In this document: in pieces, positions 1 through 7,843 of the stretch
Position numbering within the stretch: the stretch's first letter is position 1
Layout: each line of letters opens with the position of its first letter
Assembly (NCBI RefSeq): GCF_003201955.1
Contig: NZ_QJJM01000004.1
Coordinates: forward strand, 244,733 to 308,732
From: Blastomonas natatoria
GTDB taxonomy: Bacteria > Pseudomonadota > Alphaproteobacteria > Sphingomonadales > Sphingomonadaceae
Reading direction: 5' to 3'
DNA: 64,000 nt
Made by a program: the position numbers and the translations under genes
The notes under the pieces: model-generated
Told to the model about the DNA's origin: nothing
Seen by the model: the letters and a program-made list of their open reading frames with translations, nothing else
The model's database searches: none

Positions 1-2432
1 ACGATCGGACCATATTCGACCAGGATGTTGCGGTCGCCCTGCTGGCGATAGACGGTGCGCGGGCGGCTCGGTCCTTCAGCGATGATGCCCAGGATCGGCG
101 AAAGTGTCTCGATCGGACGCGCAGGGCTCTGCATATGCCCCTCGCCGGTCGCCACCAGCCGCCGCTGCAGGCTGTCTGCAGCAAAGGCATCGTGCGCGTT
201 GACGGGGACAAAGCGCAATTTGTCACCGGGCGCGAGCTGCCCGATCTTCCAGCGGTCCGCCGCGATCACCACGAACGGGCAGACGAAGCCGCCGAGCGAA
301 GGCCCATCCGGCCCCAGGATGATCGGCATGTCGCCGGTGAAATCGACCGCGCCGATGGCATAGGGATTGTCGTGGATGTTCGACGGGTGCAGCCCCGCCT
401 CGCCGCCATCCTTGCGCGCCCATTGCGGCTTGGGACCGATCAGGCGCACACCGGTGCGGTTCGAATTGTAATGCACCTGCCAGTCGGCAGTGATCAGCGT
501 GTCGATATCTTCGGGCGTGAAGAAATCGGGCGCTCCGTGCGGGCCATAGAGCACGCGCAGCGTCCATTCGCTGCCGATCTCGGGCAGCGCGACTTGCGCC
601 AGCGGCTCGGTCGTCGGCCCGTGCGCCAGATGCAGCGTATCGCCCGCGAGCAGCCGCCGCGCGGCATGGCCGCCGAACTGGCCCAGTTCGAACGTGCTGG
701 TGCTGCCGAGATAGGGCGCGATATCGAGCCCGCCTGCAAACAGGATATAGCCGCGCAGCCCCCCGCCTGTCGCGCGACCCAGGCTCAGCGTCTGGCCTGC
801 CGCGACATCCACCGGCGCACCGCGCGCCACCGGAGCGCCATCAATCGTCGCACCAAAATCCGCGCCCATCAGGCAAATGCGCGCATCGGCGTTGAACAGG
901 AGCGTCGGGCCGGTCAGCGTCAGTTCGAGCCCGGACGTACCTTCGGGATTGCCGAGCAGCCGGTTGCCCAGCCGGAACGACTGGTCGTCCATCGGCCCCG
1001 AGGGCGGCACGCCGACCGCCCAGAGCTTCTGCCGCCCCGGCCAGTCCTGCACGCTGGTAGCGGTGCCGCCGCTCACCACCTGGATGCTCTGCGGAAAATA
1101 GGCCACGCTTTCGAGCGCGCGCGTCGAGACCTCGCCAGTAACGAAGGCCGGCGCGCGCACCACCTCGCGCAGCCAGCGCAGGTTGCTCTCGATACCGTCG
1201 ACGCGTGACTGGTCGAGCGCGGTCTGCATCGCGGCGACCGCAAGTTCGCGCGTCTCGGCATGCACGATCAGCTTGGCGAGCATCGGATCGTACCAGCTGC
1301 TCACCGTGCTGCCCGCCATCACCCAGGTTTCCGTGCGGATGTCTTCCGGGAAGCGCACCGAGGTCAGCGTGCCCGAGGTCGGACGGTAATCCTGCGCAGG
1401 ATCCTCGGCATAGAGCCGCACCTGCACCGAATGGCCCCTGGGCGCGGTCGGCGCGCTGCCCAGAAACGCAAAATCGCCCTGCCCGCCGCGCACCATCCAT
1501 TCGACCAGATCGATGCCGAACACCTCTTCGGTGACGCCATGTTCGACCTGAAGCCGGGTGTTCATTTCCAGGAAAAAGAACTCCTTGCGCTCGGCATCGT
1601 AGAGGAATTCCACTGTCCCTGCCGAGCGATAGCGCGCTGCTTCGCCCAGCCGGATCGCGGCGGCGTAAAGTTCGGCGCGGATGGAATCGGGCAGCAATGG
1701 CGCGGGCGCTTCCTCCACGACCTTCTGGTTGCGCCGCTGCAGCGAGCAGTCACGTTCGCCCAGCGCCACGACGCGGCCCTCGCCATCGCCGAAAATCTGC
1801 ACCTCGATATGCCGGGCGCGGCGGATGAAACGCTCGAGGAATACCCCGGAATCGCCGAAATTGCCCTGACCGAGCCGCGCCACCGTGGCAAAGCCTTCGC
1901 GCACGTCGTCGGCAGTCTCGCACACGCGCATACCGATGCCGCCGCCGCCCGCCGTGGCCTTTAGCATGACCGGAAAGCCGATGCGCTCGGCCGCCTCGAC
2001 CGCTTCGGCCTCGTCGGTCAGCAGGTCGGTGCCGGGCGCGAGCGGCACATCGTGCGCCGCGGCGAGCGCGCGCGCGCTATGCTTGAGACCGAAGGTGCGG
2101 ATATTGTCGGGATCGGGCCCTATGAACACGATCCCCGCCACCGCGCAGCTTTCCGCAAACTCGGCATTTTCGGCGAGAAAGCCATAGCCCGGATGGATCG
2201 CCCCTGCCCCGGTCGCCTTGGCGGCGTCGAGAATGGCGGCAACGTTGAGATAGCTCTCGCTCGCCCGTGCCGGGCCGATGCACACCGCCTCATCGGCGAG
2301 CGCCACATGCAGCGAATCCTCGTCGGCCTCCGAATAGACCGCGACCGAGCGAAGCCCCATCTTGCGCAGCGTCCGGATGATCCGCGTCGCGATGGCGCCG
2401 CGATTGGCGATGAGAACGGTGTCGTAGCTCAT
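1..2432 (-). CDS. Biotin-dependent guanidine/urea carboxylase (N-terminal ~810 aa, runs off left edge)
   Basis: The reading frame is open from an ATG at 2432 to the window edge, so about 810 residues are visible. The N-terminus (MSYDTVLIANRGAIATRII) and the following glycine-rich ATP-grasp segment are a biotin carboxylase domain. From roughly residue 470 the sequence turns into the allophanate-hydrolase-like domains (AHS2/AHS1) typical of the carboxylase half of urea amidolyase. The biotin carrier end lies outside the window. Enzymes of this architecture next to two DUF1989 proteins carboxylate guanidine rather than urea (established for homologues); carboxyguanidine is then deiminated to allophanate. 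The start overlaps the stop of the upstream DUF1989 gene (ATGA), so translation is coupled. An allophanate hydrolase is expected further left and is not visible here. Family assignment is firm; guanidine as substrate is inferred from context. Confidence 0.9.
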   Translation of the reverse strand, partial: MSYDTVLIANRGAIATRIIRTLRKMGLRSVAVYSEADEDSLHVALADEAVCIGPARASESYLNVAAILDAAKATGAGAIHPGYGFLAENAEFAESCAVAGIVFIGPDPDNIRTFGLKHSARALAAAHDVPLAPGTDLLTDEAEAVEAAERIGFPVMLKATAGGGGIGMRVCETADDVREGFATVARLGQGNFGDSGVFLERFIRRARHIEVQIFGDGEGRVVALGERDCSLQRRNQKVVEEAPAPLLPDSIRAELYAAAIRLGEAARYRSAGTVEFLYDAERKEFFFLEMNTRLQVEHGVTEEVFGIDLVEWMVRGGQGDFAFLGSAPTAPRGHSVQVRLYAEDPAQDYRPTSGTLTSVRFPEDIRTETWVMAGSTVSSWYDPMLAKLIVHAETRELAVAAMQTALDQSRVDGIESNLRWLREVVRAPAFVTGEVSTRALESVAYFPQSIQVVSGGTATSVQDWPGRQKLWAVGVPPSGPMDDQSFRLGNRLLGNPEGTSGLELTLTGPTLLFNADARICLMGADFGATIDGAPVARGAPVDVAAGQTLSLGRATGGGLRGYILFAGGLDIAPYLGSTSTFELGQFGGHAARRLLAGDTLHLAHGPTTEPLAQVALPEIGSEWTLRVLYGPHGAPDFFTPEDIDTLITADWQVHYNSNRTGVRLIGPKPQWARKDGGEAGLHPSNIHDNPYAIGAVDFTGDMPIILGPDGPSLGGFVCPFVVIAADRWKIGQLAPGDKLRFVPVNAHDAFAADSLQRRLVATGEGHMQSPARPIETLSPILGIIAEGPSRPRTVYRQQGDRNILVEYGPI

Positions 2433-3064
2433 GCGGTGACGATCATGCGCACAGGCGTGGGGTTGAAGCCGTTGCAGGGGTTGTTGATCTGCGGACAGTT
2501 GGAAACGACCACGGTCACGTCCATCTCGGCGCGCAGATCGACCGTCAGGCCCGGCGCGCTGATACCATCGACAATGCCGAGCGAGCCGTCGGCTTCCACC
2601 GGAACGTTCATGAAGAAGTTGATGTTCGAGACGATGTCGCGCTTGCCGCGCCCCTCGATCAGGTTTGCCTCCAGGAAATTCTCGACACAGGCATGTTCGG
2701 ACTTGGTGTGATGACCATAGCGCAAAGTGTTGGATTCACACGAGCACGCACCGCCGATCGTGTCGTGATAATCGACTGCGGTGCCGACAATCTTCATCAT
2801 CGCTCGCCCCTCGTTGGAGCGCAGCACGCTACCTTTCCGCAGGAACAGGTTGCCCTGCGCGGCCACCGTATCCTGCGCGCTGTAGCGTTCGGCATCGTCG
2901 GCGGTGGAATAGAGCAGGAAATCGACCGCCTGGTTGCCTTCCAGATCGACGATGCGCAGCGTCTGCCCGGCGGCGATATGGTGCAGCCAGGGCGCGCGCG
3001 CAGGCACGATCTCATCGTGAACGATGGAGCCGGACAGGCCAGCGATATGGGGATCGGCGCTCAT
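2429..3064 (-). CDS. DUF1989 protein, probable carboxyguanidine deiminase subunit (shorter paralogue)
   Basis: 211 aa. It belongs to the 'urea carboxylase-associated protein' family (DUF1989) and is paralogous to the next upstream gene. Both carry similar segments such as 'LRAEMDVTVVVSNCPQ' here and 'LRAEMDLIVVIANVP' there. Conserved Cys and His residues in the middle (around 'GGACSCESNTLRYGHH') are candidate metal or catalytic residues. In characterised systems two DUF1989 proteins form a carboxyguanidine deiminase that releases ammonia from the carboxylase product. The gene overlaps the carboxylase start by ATGA and follows its paralogue after 18 bp. The pairing with a carboxylase and an ABC importer supports nitrogen assimilation from guanidine. 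Which of the two family names (UAAP1 or UAAP2) applies cannot be settled by eye. Confidence 0.85.
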   Translation of the reverse strand: MSADPHIAGLSGSIVHDEIVPARAPWLHHIAAGQTLRIVDLEGNQAVDFLLYSTADDAERYSAQDTVAAQGNLFLRKGSVLRSNEGRAMMKIVGTAVDYHDTIGGACSCESNTLRYGHHTKSEHACVENFLEANLIEGRGKRDIVSNINFFMNVPVEADGSLGIVDGISAPGLTVDLRAEMDVTVVVSNCPQINNPCNGFNPTPVRMIVTA

Positions 3065-3082
3065 TCGGGCAAACTCCTGCGA

Positions 3083-3907
3083 TCAGCGACGGAAATAGTC
3101 TTCGACGTTCAGAAAGCCGCGCTGGCCCTCTGGCGTCGCATTGCGAATGGGGTCGGCTTCGGGCGTGATCGCCCCGCGCCAGGCGGTGACGCGCAGCGGC
3201 GTGACGGTATATTCCGGGCGCGGGTCGAGCACGTGCGGGACGTTGGCGATCACGACGATCAGATCCATCTCCGCGCGCAGAGTGACGCTGCGCCCGCCCT
3301 CGAACGGTCCGACCTGTGGCACGATGCTGCCATCCTCGGCGATGGTCGCGCCCTTGAACAGGTTGATGCACGGATGCACATCGCGCCGCCCCAGCCCGTG
3401 CTTGGCGGCGCCCAGCAAAAACCGTTCACGACCATTGGGATAGGGGCTGTAGTTCGCACCCTCTCCGTACTTATTGGCATTGGTCTGAGCGTTGGAAGTG
3501 CCGCAAAAGGCATCGTGCGTGCCTGCGCTATCCCCGACGATGCTCGCCAGCACCCGGCCCATGTCCGAAAGCAGCAGCTTTCCCTCGCCCAAATAGGCGT
3601 TCCACTGCACCTTGACCGTGTCCGCCACATTCAGCCGCTCGGTCGGCATTTCGGCGTTGAACAGTTGCAGCCCGGCACAGGCATCGCCCTTAAGGTCGAT
3701 CAGTCGAAGCCGCGCACCGCGCGCGAGCTTGCGCGTGGCATAGCCGCCCGGCGCGATGGTCTCTTCCCAGAGCAGGTCTTCGCTCGCGACGCCCTCGGGC
3801 AGATCGTCGGCGACGGGCGGCAGCACCGGCATCGATTCTACTTTCGTCCCGGCCATGCTCCGCGCATGGGCGCGGGCGGCGGACGGATCGCTCAGGACTG
3901 CGGTCAT
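3083..3907 (-). CDS. DUF1989 protein, probable carboxyguanidine deiminase subunit (longer paralogue)
   Basis: 274 aa. This is the longer of the two DUF1989 family members. About 40 extra N-terminal residues precede the shared core, which starts near 'LLWEETIAPGGYATRKL'. The core includes 'DAFCGTSN' and 'GRRDVHPCINLFK', which carry candidate metal-binding or catalytic Cys and His residues. The start codon at 3907 overlaps the stop of the upstream regulator gene (ATGA), so the regulator and enzymes are translated as a chain. Role: second subunit of the deiminase acting on the carboxylase product (inferred from characterised homologues). Function as a urea enzyme, the older annotation, is less likely. 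Confidence 0.85.
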   Translation of the reverse strand: MTAVLSDPSAARAHARSMAGTKVESMPVLPPVADDLPEGVASEDLLWEETIAPGGYATRKLARGARLRLIDLKGDACAGLQLFNAEMPTERLNVADTVKVQWNAYLGEGKLLLSDMGRVLASIVGDSAGTHDAFCGTSNAQTNANKYGEGANYSPYPNGRERFLLGAAKHGLGRRDVHPCINLFKGATIAEDGSIVPQVGPFEGGRSVTLRAEMDLIVVIANVPHVLDPRPEYTVTPLRVTAWRGAITPEADPIRNATPEGQRGFLNVEDYFRR

Positions 3908-4383
3908 GCAGCGGCTCCCTTGGCATGTTCGCCCGCATCCGGCTCATAGAGCGGCGGCAGCAGGGCGGTGGTGGTGACGAGTTGCAGCTGGTGCACGCCG
4001 CGCACCCGGCGCAGCGCATCGCATAGCTCGTTGAGGCGGACGGCAGGCCCCTGGACCAGCAGCACCTCGAGCGACTGGTCGTCCTCAAGGAACACGTGCT
4101 GCGAGGAGATGACCTCCTTCAGATATTCGGCCTGGGTCTGCGCCAGCTGATGGCGCACCCGGCCGCGGTCGCCGCGATAGACGATGGTCAGCGTGCCCGC
4201 GAGCATCTCGTCGGGCCGCGTCGTCGCCTCGTGCGCGGCGAGCGCATGGCGGATCAGCTCGGCGATCAGCTGCGAGCGCGAGGGCAGCCCGCGTTCCTCG
4301 ACCATCATGTCGAGCTGGCGGAACAGCTCGCTCGGCAGGCTCATCGACAATCGTGCGACGCTGGTCGGTTCGGTTCCCATCAT
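3904..4383 (-). CDS. NikR-like ribbon-helix-helix regulator without nickel ligands
   Basis: 159 aa with an N-terminal ribbon-helix-helix DNA-binding domain (residues about 8-50, 'RLSMSLPSELFRQLD...SRSQLIAELIRHAL'). A NikR-type ACT-like regulatory domain follows (residues about 62-145, 'LTIVYRGDRGR...SLEVLLVQGP'). Aligned by eye to E. coli NikR, only the position of His87 is kept (H96 here). The His89, Cys95 and His76 equivalents are Phe, Ser and a non-His residue. It therefore probably senses something other than nickel, perhaps guanidine, a pathway intermediate or nitrogen status. The start at 4383 (ATGATG, with GGAG just upstream) overlaps the ATPase stop, and its own stop overlaps the next start, so it lies inside the operon it presumably controls. 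Confidence 0.8.
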   Translation of the reverse strand: MMGTEPTSVARLSMSLPSELFRQLDMMVEERGLPSRSQLIAELIRHALAAHEATTRPDEMLAGTLTIVYRGDRGRVRHQLAQTQAEYLKEVISSQHVFLEDDQSLEVLLVQGPAVRLNELCDALRRVRGVHQLQLVTTTALLPPLYEPDAGEHAKGAAA

Positions 4384-5174
4384 GCGTTCTCCTGGGTCTT
4401 GGCAATCTCCAGAACCGCCGGTTTTTCCGGGGCTTCCGGGTTGCTCTTCTTGTTCAGTGTCAGATCGTAGACGGCCGTCGCGCCGAAGCGGTGCGGCGCG
4501 TGCGGATCGTGCCGGCGCTTGTCGAGCGCAAGCACACGCGTGCCCAGCGTGAACGCCTCTCGAATGTCGTGCGTCACCATGATGATGGTGAGCGCATAAT
4601 CGCTCCACAGCTGCTGGATCAGCACGTGCATGTCGGCGCGGATGCCGGGATCGAGCGCGCCGAAGGGTTCGTCGAGCAGCAGGATGCGTGGCCGCTTGAT
4701 CAGCGCCTGCGCGATGGCGAGCCGCTGCTGCATGCCGCCGGAGAGCTGCGCAGGATACTGGTGCATGCTGTCGGCCAGCCCCACCGCGACGAGCATCGCC
4801 TCGGCCCGGTCGCGTGCCGCCTTGCGCGCTCCGCCGAACAGCCTTGCGCTGAAGGGTGCCTGTTCGCATTCCAGCCCGAACATCACATTGCCCAGCGCGG
4901 ATAGGTGCGGAAACACCGAATAGCGCTGGAACACCACCCCGCGATCCGGTCCGCATTCGGGCGCAAGCGGCTGGCCGTCGAGTTCGATCACGCCGCGCGT
5001 CGGGCGTTCCTGCCCCAGAATGACGCGGAGCAGGCTCGACTTGCCCGCGCCCGACGGGCCGACAATCGACACGAACGAGCCGGGCAGGATATCGAGATCG
5101 ACCTTTTCCAGCACGATCTTGTCGCCATATTCGACCCAGACATTCTGCAGGCTGAGGATCGGTGCAGCGCTCAT
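4380..5174 (-). CDS. ABC transporter ATPase (taurine/nitrate/urea type)
   Basis: 264 aa from the ATG at 5174, which overlaps the permease stop (ATGA); longer upstream reading is rejected because it runs through the permease. Motifs: Walker A GPSGAGKSS, signature LSGGMQQR, Walker B ILLLDEPFGALD and the switch His in MVTHD. The architecture matches the TauB/SsuB/NrtD group. It energises the inner-membrane permease encoded directly upstream. An unusual C-terminal tail of about 40 residues after the nucleotide-binding fold has no recognised motif. Context says the substrate is the nitrogen compound metabolised by the downstream carboxylase. Confidence 0.92.
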   Translation of the reverse strand: MSAAPILSLQNVWVEYGDKIVLEKVDLDILPGSFVSIVGPSGAGKSSLLRVILGQERPTRGVIELDGQPLAPECGPDRGVVFQRYSVFPHLSALGNVMFGLECEQAPFSARLFGGARKAARDRAEAMLVAVGLADSMHQYPAQLSGGMQQRLAIAQALIKRPRILLLDEPFGALDPGIRADMHVLIQQLWSDYALTIIMVTHDIREAFTLGTRVLALDKRRHDPHAPHRFGATAVYDLTLNKKSNPEAPEKPAVLEIAKTQENA

Positions 5175-5986
5175 CGGCCCTGCCCTTCCGCCCAGGGGAA
5201 CGCCTTGCGGCTGGTCAGCGCCAGCGCCCAGTCCATGAGAATCGCGAGCAGCGCGATCCAGGCGACATAAGGCAGGATCACGTCCATAGAGAGATAGCGG
5301 CGGACCAGGAAGATGCGGTAGCCCAGCCCCACATCCGCCGCGATCGCCTCGGCCGAGATCAGGAACACCCACGCCGGTCCCAATGCCAGCCGGACGGCAT
5401 GGATCAGCCGTGGCATCGCCTGCGGCAGCGCGACGCGGATCATGATCTGCCAGGAACTTGCGCCCAATGTCTGCGCCTTGATCACCTGTTCGGCGGGCAA
5501 GGCCGCGATATAGGCGGCGATGTCGCGGATCATCACCGGCGCCACCCCGATCGCGATCAGCGCGACCTTGGCGGTTTCGCCCAGCCCCAGCGCGATGAAC
5601 AGGATCGGCAGCAGCGCGATCGGCGGGATGACCGCGATTCCTGTGACCAGCGGGCCGAAAGTGGCGCGCACCGGCGGCAGCACGCCCAGCACCAGGCTGA
5701 CGACCAGCGCGGTCAGCGTCGCAATGCCCAGCCCCAGGCCCAGGCGATACAGGCTCGCCAGCGTGTCAGCCCAGAAAGTGACCTGCCCGGTGAGCTGATC
5801 CGCCTGAAACATCAGCGCCGACATCGCCTGCCCCATCGCCCCGGGCAGCGGCAGGATCTTGTCGAACGGATTGTCGGCATGGCGCTGCGCCGCGACGATC
5901 AGATAGGCGATCAGCAGCACCGCCACCGGCAGCGCGCCGAGCAGGATGCGTTCGCCCTTTTTCGGATGTCGGTTGACCCAGCGCAT
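5171..5986 (-). CDS. ABC transporter permease (SsuC/TauC type)
   Basis: 271 aa with about six hydrophobic membrane segments. The region 'EQVIKAQTLGASSWQIMIRVALPQA' holds the cytoplasmic coupling helix (EAA-type loop) of binding-protein-dependent permeases. It belongs to the taurine/sulfonate/nitrate permease family. It starts 26 bp downstream of the binding-protein gene and ends overlapping the ATPase start. Together the three genes form a complete high-affinity importer; in homologous operons the importer accompanies guanidine or urea carboxylase. Confidence 0.92.
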   Translation of the reverse strand: MRWVNRHPKKGERILLGALPVAVLLIAYLIVAAQRHADNPFDKILPLPGAMGQAMSALMFQADQLTGQVTFWADTLASLYRLGLGLGIATLTALVVSLVLGVLPPVRATFGPLVTGIAVIPPIALLPILFIALGLGETAKVALIAIGVAPVMIRDIAAYIAALPAEQVIKAQTLGASSWQIMIRVALPQAMPRLIHAVRLALGPAWVFLISAEAIAADVGLGYRIFLVRRYLSMDVILPYVAWIALLAILMDWALALTSRKAFPWAEGQGR

Positions 5987-6012
5987 GGTTGCTCCCCAGC
6001 CCCGATCCGCGC

Positions 6013-7104
6013 TTACAGCTTGCCGTCGGCGGCGAGCTTCATGAACGTGTCGTCGAAGCGCAGCGTCACACGCGCCGGATCGCCGAGCACCTTGCCGCCG
6101 GGAAAGGCGATACCCACCGCATCTGCGCTGCTCGCGCCCTTGAACAGGCCCTTGGAGAAGCTGAAATCGCGTACCTGGGTCATCGTCGTCACCAGAGAAG
6201 GTGAAGTCGCCGCCGCGACCGCCGCCTTGGGATCGGCGTACAGGAACGTCGTCTTGAGCTGGCTGTCGAACATCTCCGGCGTCGCGCCCGAGAGCGTGGC
6301 CATCGCGGCGCGCGCGGCCTTTCCTTCGGCGTCATCGCGCTGCATCAGCGCCACCGTCTCGTACCAGATGCCCGCGAGCGCCTTGCCCAAATTAGGATTG
6401 GCCTTGAGCGTCGCGGTGTCGACCACCATCAGGTCGAGGATCTCGCCGGGAATATCGGCAGAGCTGAACACCTGGGCGACGCCCGGCTCGCCCTTCATCA
6501 CCGACAGCTGCGGGTTCCATGCGACGGCGGCGTTGACATCCGCCGCGCCAAAGGCTGCGACGATATCCGCATCCGAGGTGTTGACCGTCTTCACGTCGGT
6601 AGACTTGAGCCCCGCCTTTTCGAGGGCGCGCGTCAGCAGATAATGCGAGACCGACAGTTCGACGAGATAGACCTGGCGGCCCTTGATCGCGGCAAGGCTG
6701 TTTGCGCCTTTCAGCAGCACGCCATCATTGCCGTTGGAATAATCGCCGATGATGACTGCAGTGGTATCCTTGCCGCCCGCCGCAGGAATGGTCAGCGCGT
6801 CCATATTCGCGACGGTGACCCCGTCGAACTTGCCCGCCGTGTACTGGTTGACCGACTCGACATAGTCGTTGACCTGCACGAAGTTGATCTGGATGCCGTA
6901 TTTGTCGGCCCATTTCTTCACGATGCCCGCCTGCTGCGCATAGGGCCAGGGCATCCATCCCGCATAGATCGACCAACCGATATTGAACTCGGTCTTGGGC
7001 TTGGCAGGTTCGGGGGAACCGGAGCAGGCGCCGAGCGCAAGAGCGCCTATCATTGCCAGAAGGGTGGCCATAAGGGCGGAAAGCCTGTGCAACAGCCTCG
7101 TCAT
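6013..7104 (-). CDS. Periplasmic substrate-binding lipoprotein of the ABC importer
   Basis: 363 aa. A signal sequence ends in a lipobox (LALGAC, Cys27), so the mature protein is probably lipid-anchored. The body is a NrtA/TauA-like two-lobed binding protein beginning 'FNIGWSIYAGWMPWPYAQQAGIV'. This subgroup is commonly annotated 'putative urea ABC transporter substrate-binding protein' in carboxylase operons. AGGGGA sits 8 nt upstream of the ATG. It is the first gene of the seven-gene operon, so its upstream region should carry the operon's control signals. Guanidine as ligand is inference from the downstream enzymes. Confidence 0.9.
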   Translation of the reverse strand: MTRLLHRLSALMATLLAMIGALALGACSGSPEPAKPKTEFNIGWSIYAGWMPWPYAQQAGIVKKWADKYGIQINFVQVNDYVESVNQYTAGKFDGVTVANMDALTIPAAGGKDTTAVIIGDYSNGNDGVLLKGANSLAAIKGRQVYLVELSVSHYLLTRALEKAGLKSTDVKTVNTSDADIVAAFGAADVNAAVAWNPQLSVMKGEPGVAQVFSSADIPGEILDLMVVDTATLKANPNLGKALAGIWYETVALMQRDDAEGKAARAAMATLSGATPEMFDSQLKTTFLYADPKAAVAAATSPSLVTTMTQVRDFSFSKGLFKGASSADAVGIAFPGGKVLGDPARVTLRFDDTFMKLAADGKL

Positions 7105-7164
7105 GATTCGATCCCCTTTCGCAGTGCAGCATCACCACGAGGGACAGCCTTGTCCACCAAAAAA

Positions 7165-7190
7165 TATTACGAAGGTCAAAAAAAGTAATA
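7165..7190. promoter_or_regulatory. Inverted repeat TATTAC-N14-GTAATA, possible operator of the importer operon
   Basis: Perfect 6-bp arms at 7165-7170 and 7185-7190, 61-86 bp upstream of the binding-protein start. Ribbon-helix-helix NikR proteins bind widely spaced palindromes, so this is a plausible site for the NikR-like regulator encoded in the operon. That link is inference. Confidence 0.35.
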
Positions 7191-7301
7191 ACGCCACGCA
7201 TAGCAGGAATCTCGCCACAGCCTCATCGCCTTGGGAGCGTCGATCGCTCAACTTTCATCAAGCCCCTGAAATTCCTTCACATTATCGCGCATGCTGGGCT
7301 C

Positions 7302-7332
7302 GGGTGATTCGTGGACCAATCGTGCCGAACCC
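7302..7332 (-). promoter_or_regulatory. Guanidine-I-riboswitch-like hairpin (partial match)
   Basis: Read on the minus strand, GGGTTCGGCAC is followed by a hairpin GATT-GGTCCACG-AATC and then ACCC, which can pair with the opening GGGT. From memory this resembles the 5' half of ykkC/guanidine-I RNAs (GGGUUCCG..., then a stem closing a GGUCCRAG-like loop). The characteristic 3' half was not found. It lies about 200 nt upstream of a guanidine-type operon and in the right orientation. Confidence 0.22.
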
Positions 7333-7485
7333 CGGGGTCGGCGACTCGACGCGATGTTGCGGCACAACAAGCTGAGGATTTCTCACCTGGACACAGTGCC
7401 GTGCCGAACAAGCTCAACCTGCCAGAATTGCTGGATATTTTGCAATGCAGCATGATTTCCGTTCATACTGAGCAAGTGCAAAATT

Positions 7486-7523
7486 ATTACGCTTGACGCA
7501 ATCCGTAATATCCATACCGTAAT
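7486..7523. promoter_or_regulatory. ATTACG-N12-CGTAAT inverted repeat plus second CGTAAT copy
   Basis: Arms are ATTACG 7486-7491 and CGTAAT 7504-7509, with a further CGTAAT at 7518-7523. A TTGACG hexamer lies between the arms. The half-site matches the repeat near the importer operon, suggesting that one regulator acts at both ends of the intergenic region. No binding protein can be assigned from the sequence alone. Confidence 0.35.
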
Positions 7524-7843
7524 GGATGTTGCTGCCAGACCGGCAGCGGCGCACTTTAATTTCGTCAGAGCGAGAGTTCGTGAACCGAAAGCCTGCCTGT
7601 TTGAATTCTTGGCTAGGCGCTGCGCACTGCGCAGGCGGCAACACGACCCTGCACTGCACGATCTTTCATCCCGCAGGCATCACCGCCGCGCGACGGGCAA
7701 CAGCCCGCGCGCACCCGATGCGGCGCGTGCGGGGCTGTTCAGGGAGAACAGGCCGGAAAACCGGCGATCAAGGTGTCGGCATGGCCAGAACACCAGGGGA
7801 GATGGGTGTCATTTGAAAAGGCTCACCAAGAATTGGGGGTCTG

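Larger units (their letters stand above)
7105..7843. other. Divergent intergenic region between importer operon and TonB receptor
   Basis: About 740 bp with no convincing gene. Short open frames here lack family signatures and good ribosome sites. It contains two inverted repeats built on ATTAC/GTAAT half-sites, one near each flanking gene, a hairpin resembling part of the guanidine-I riboswitch on the minus strand, and a 10-bp direct repeat (CGTGCCGAAC at 7321-7330 and 7400-7409). It is less GC-rich than the surrounding genes. Confidence 0.6.

Noticed and set aside
7414..7659. 81-codon minus-strand frame in the divergent intergenic region
   Set aside because: No ribosome site, no family features, and it spans the inverted-repeat operator region.
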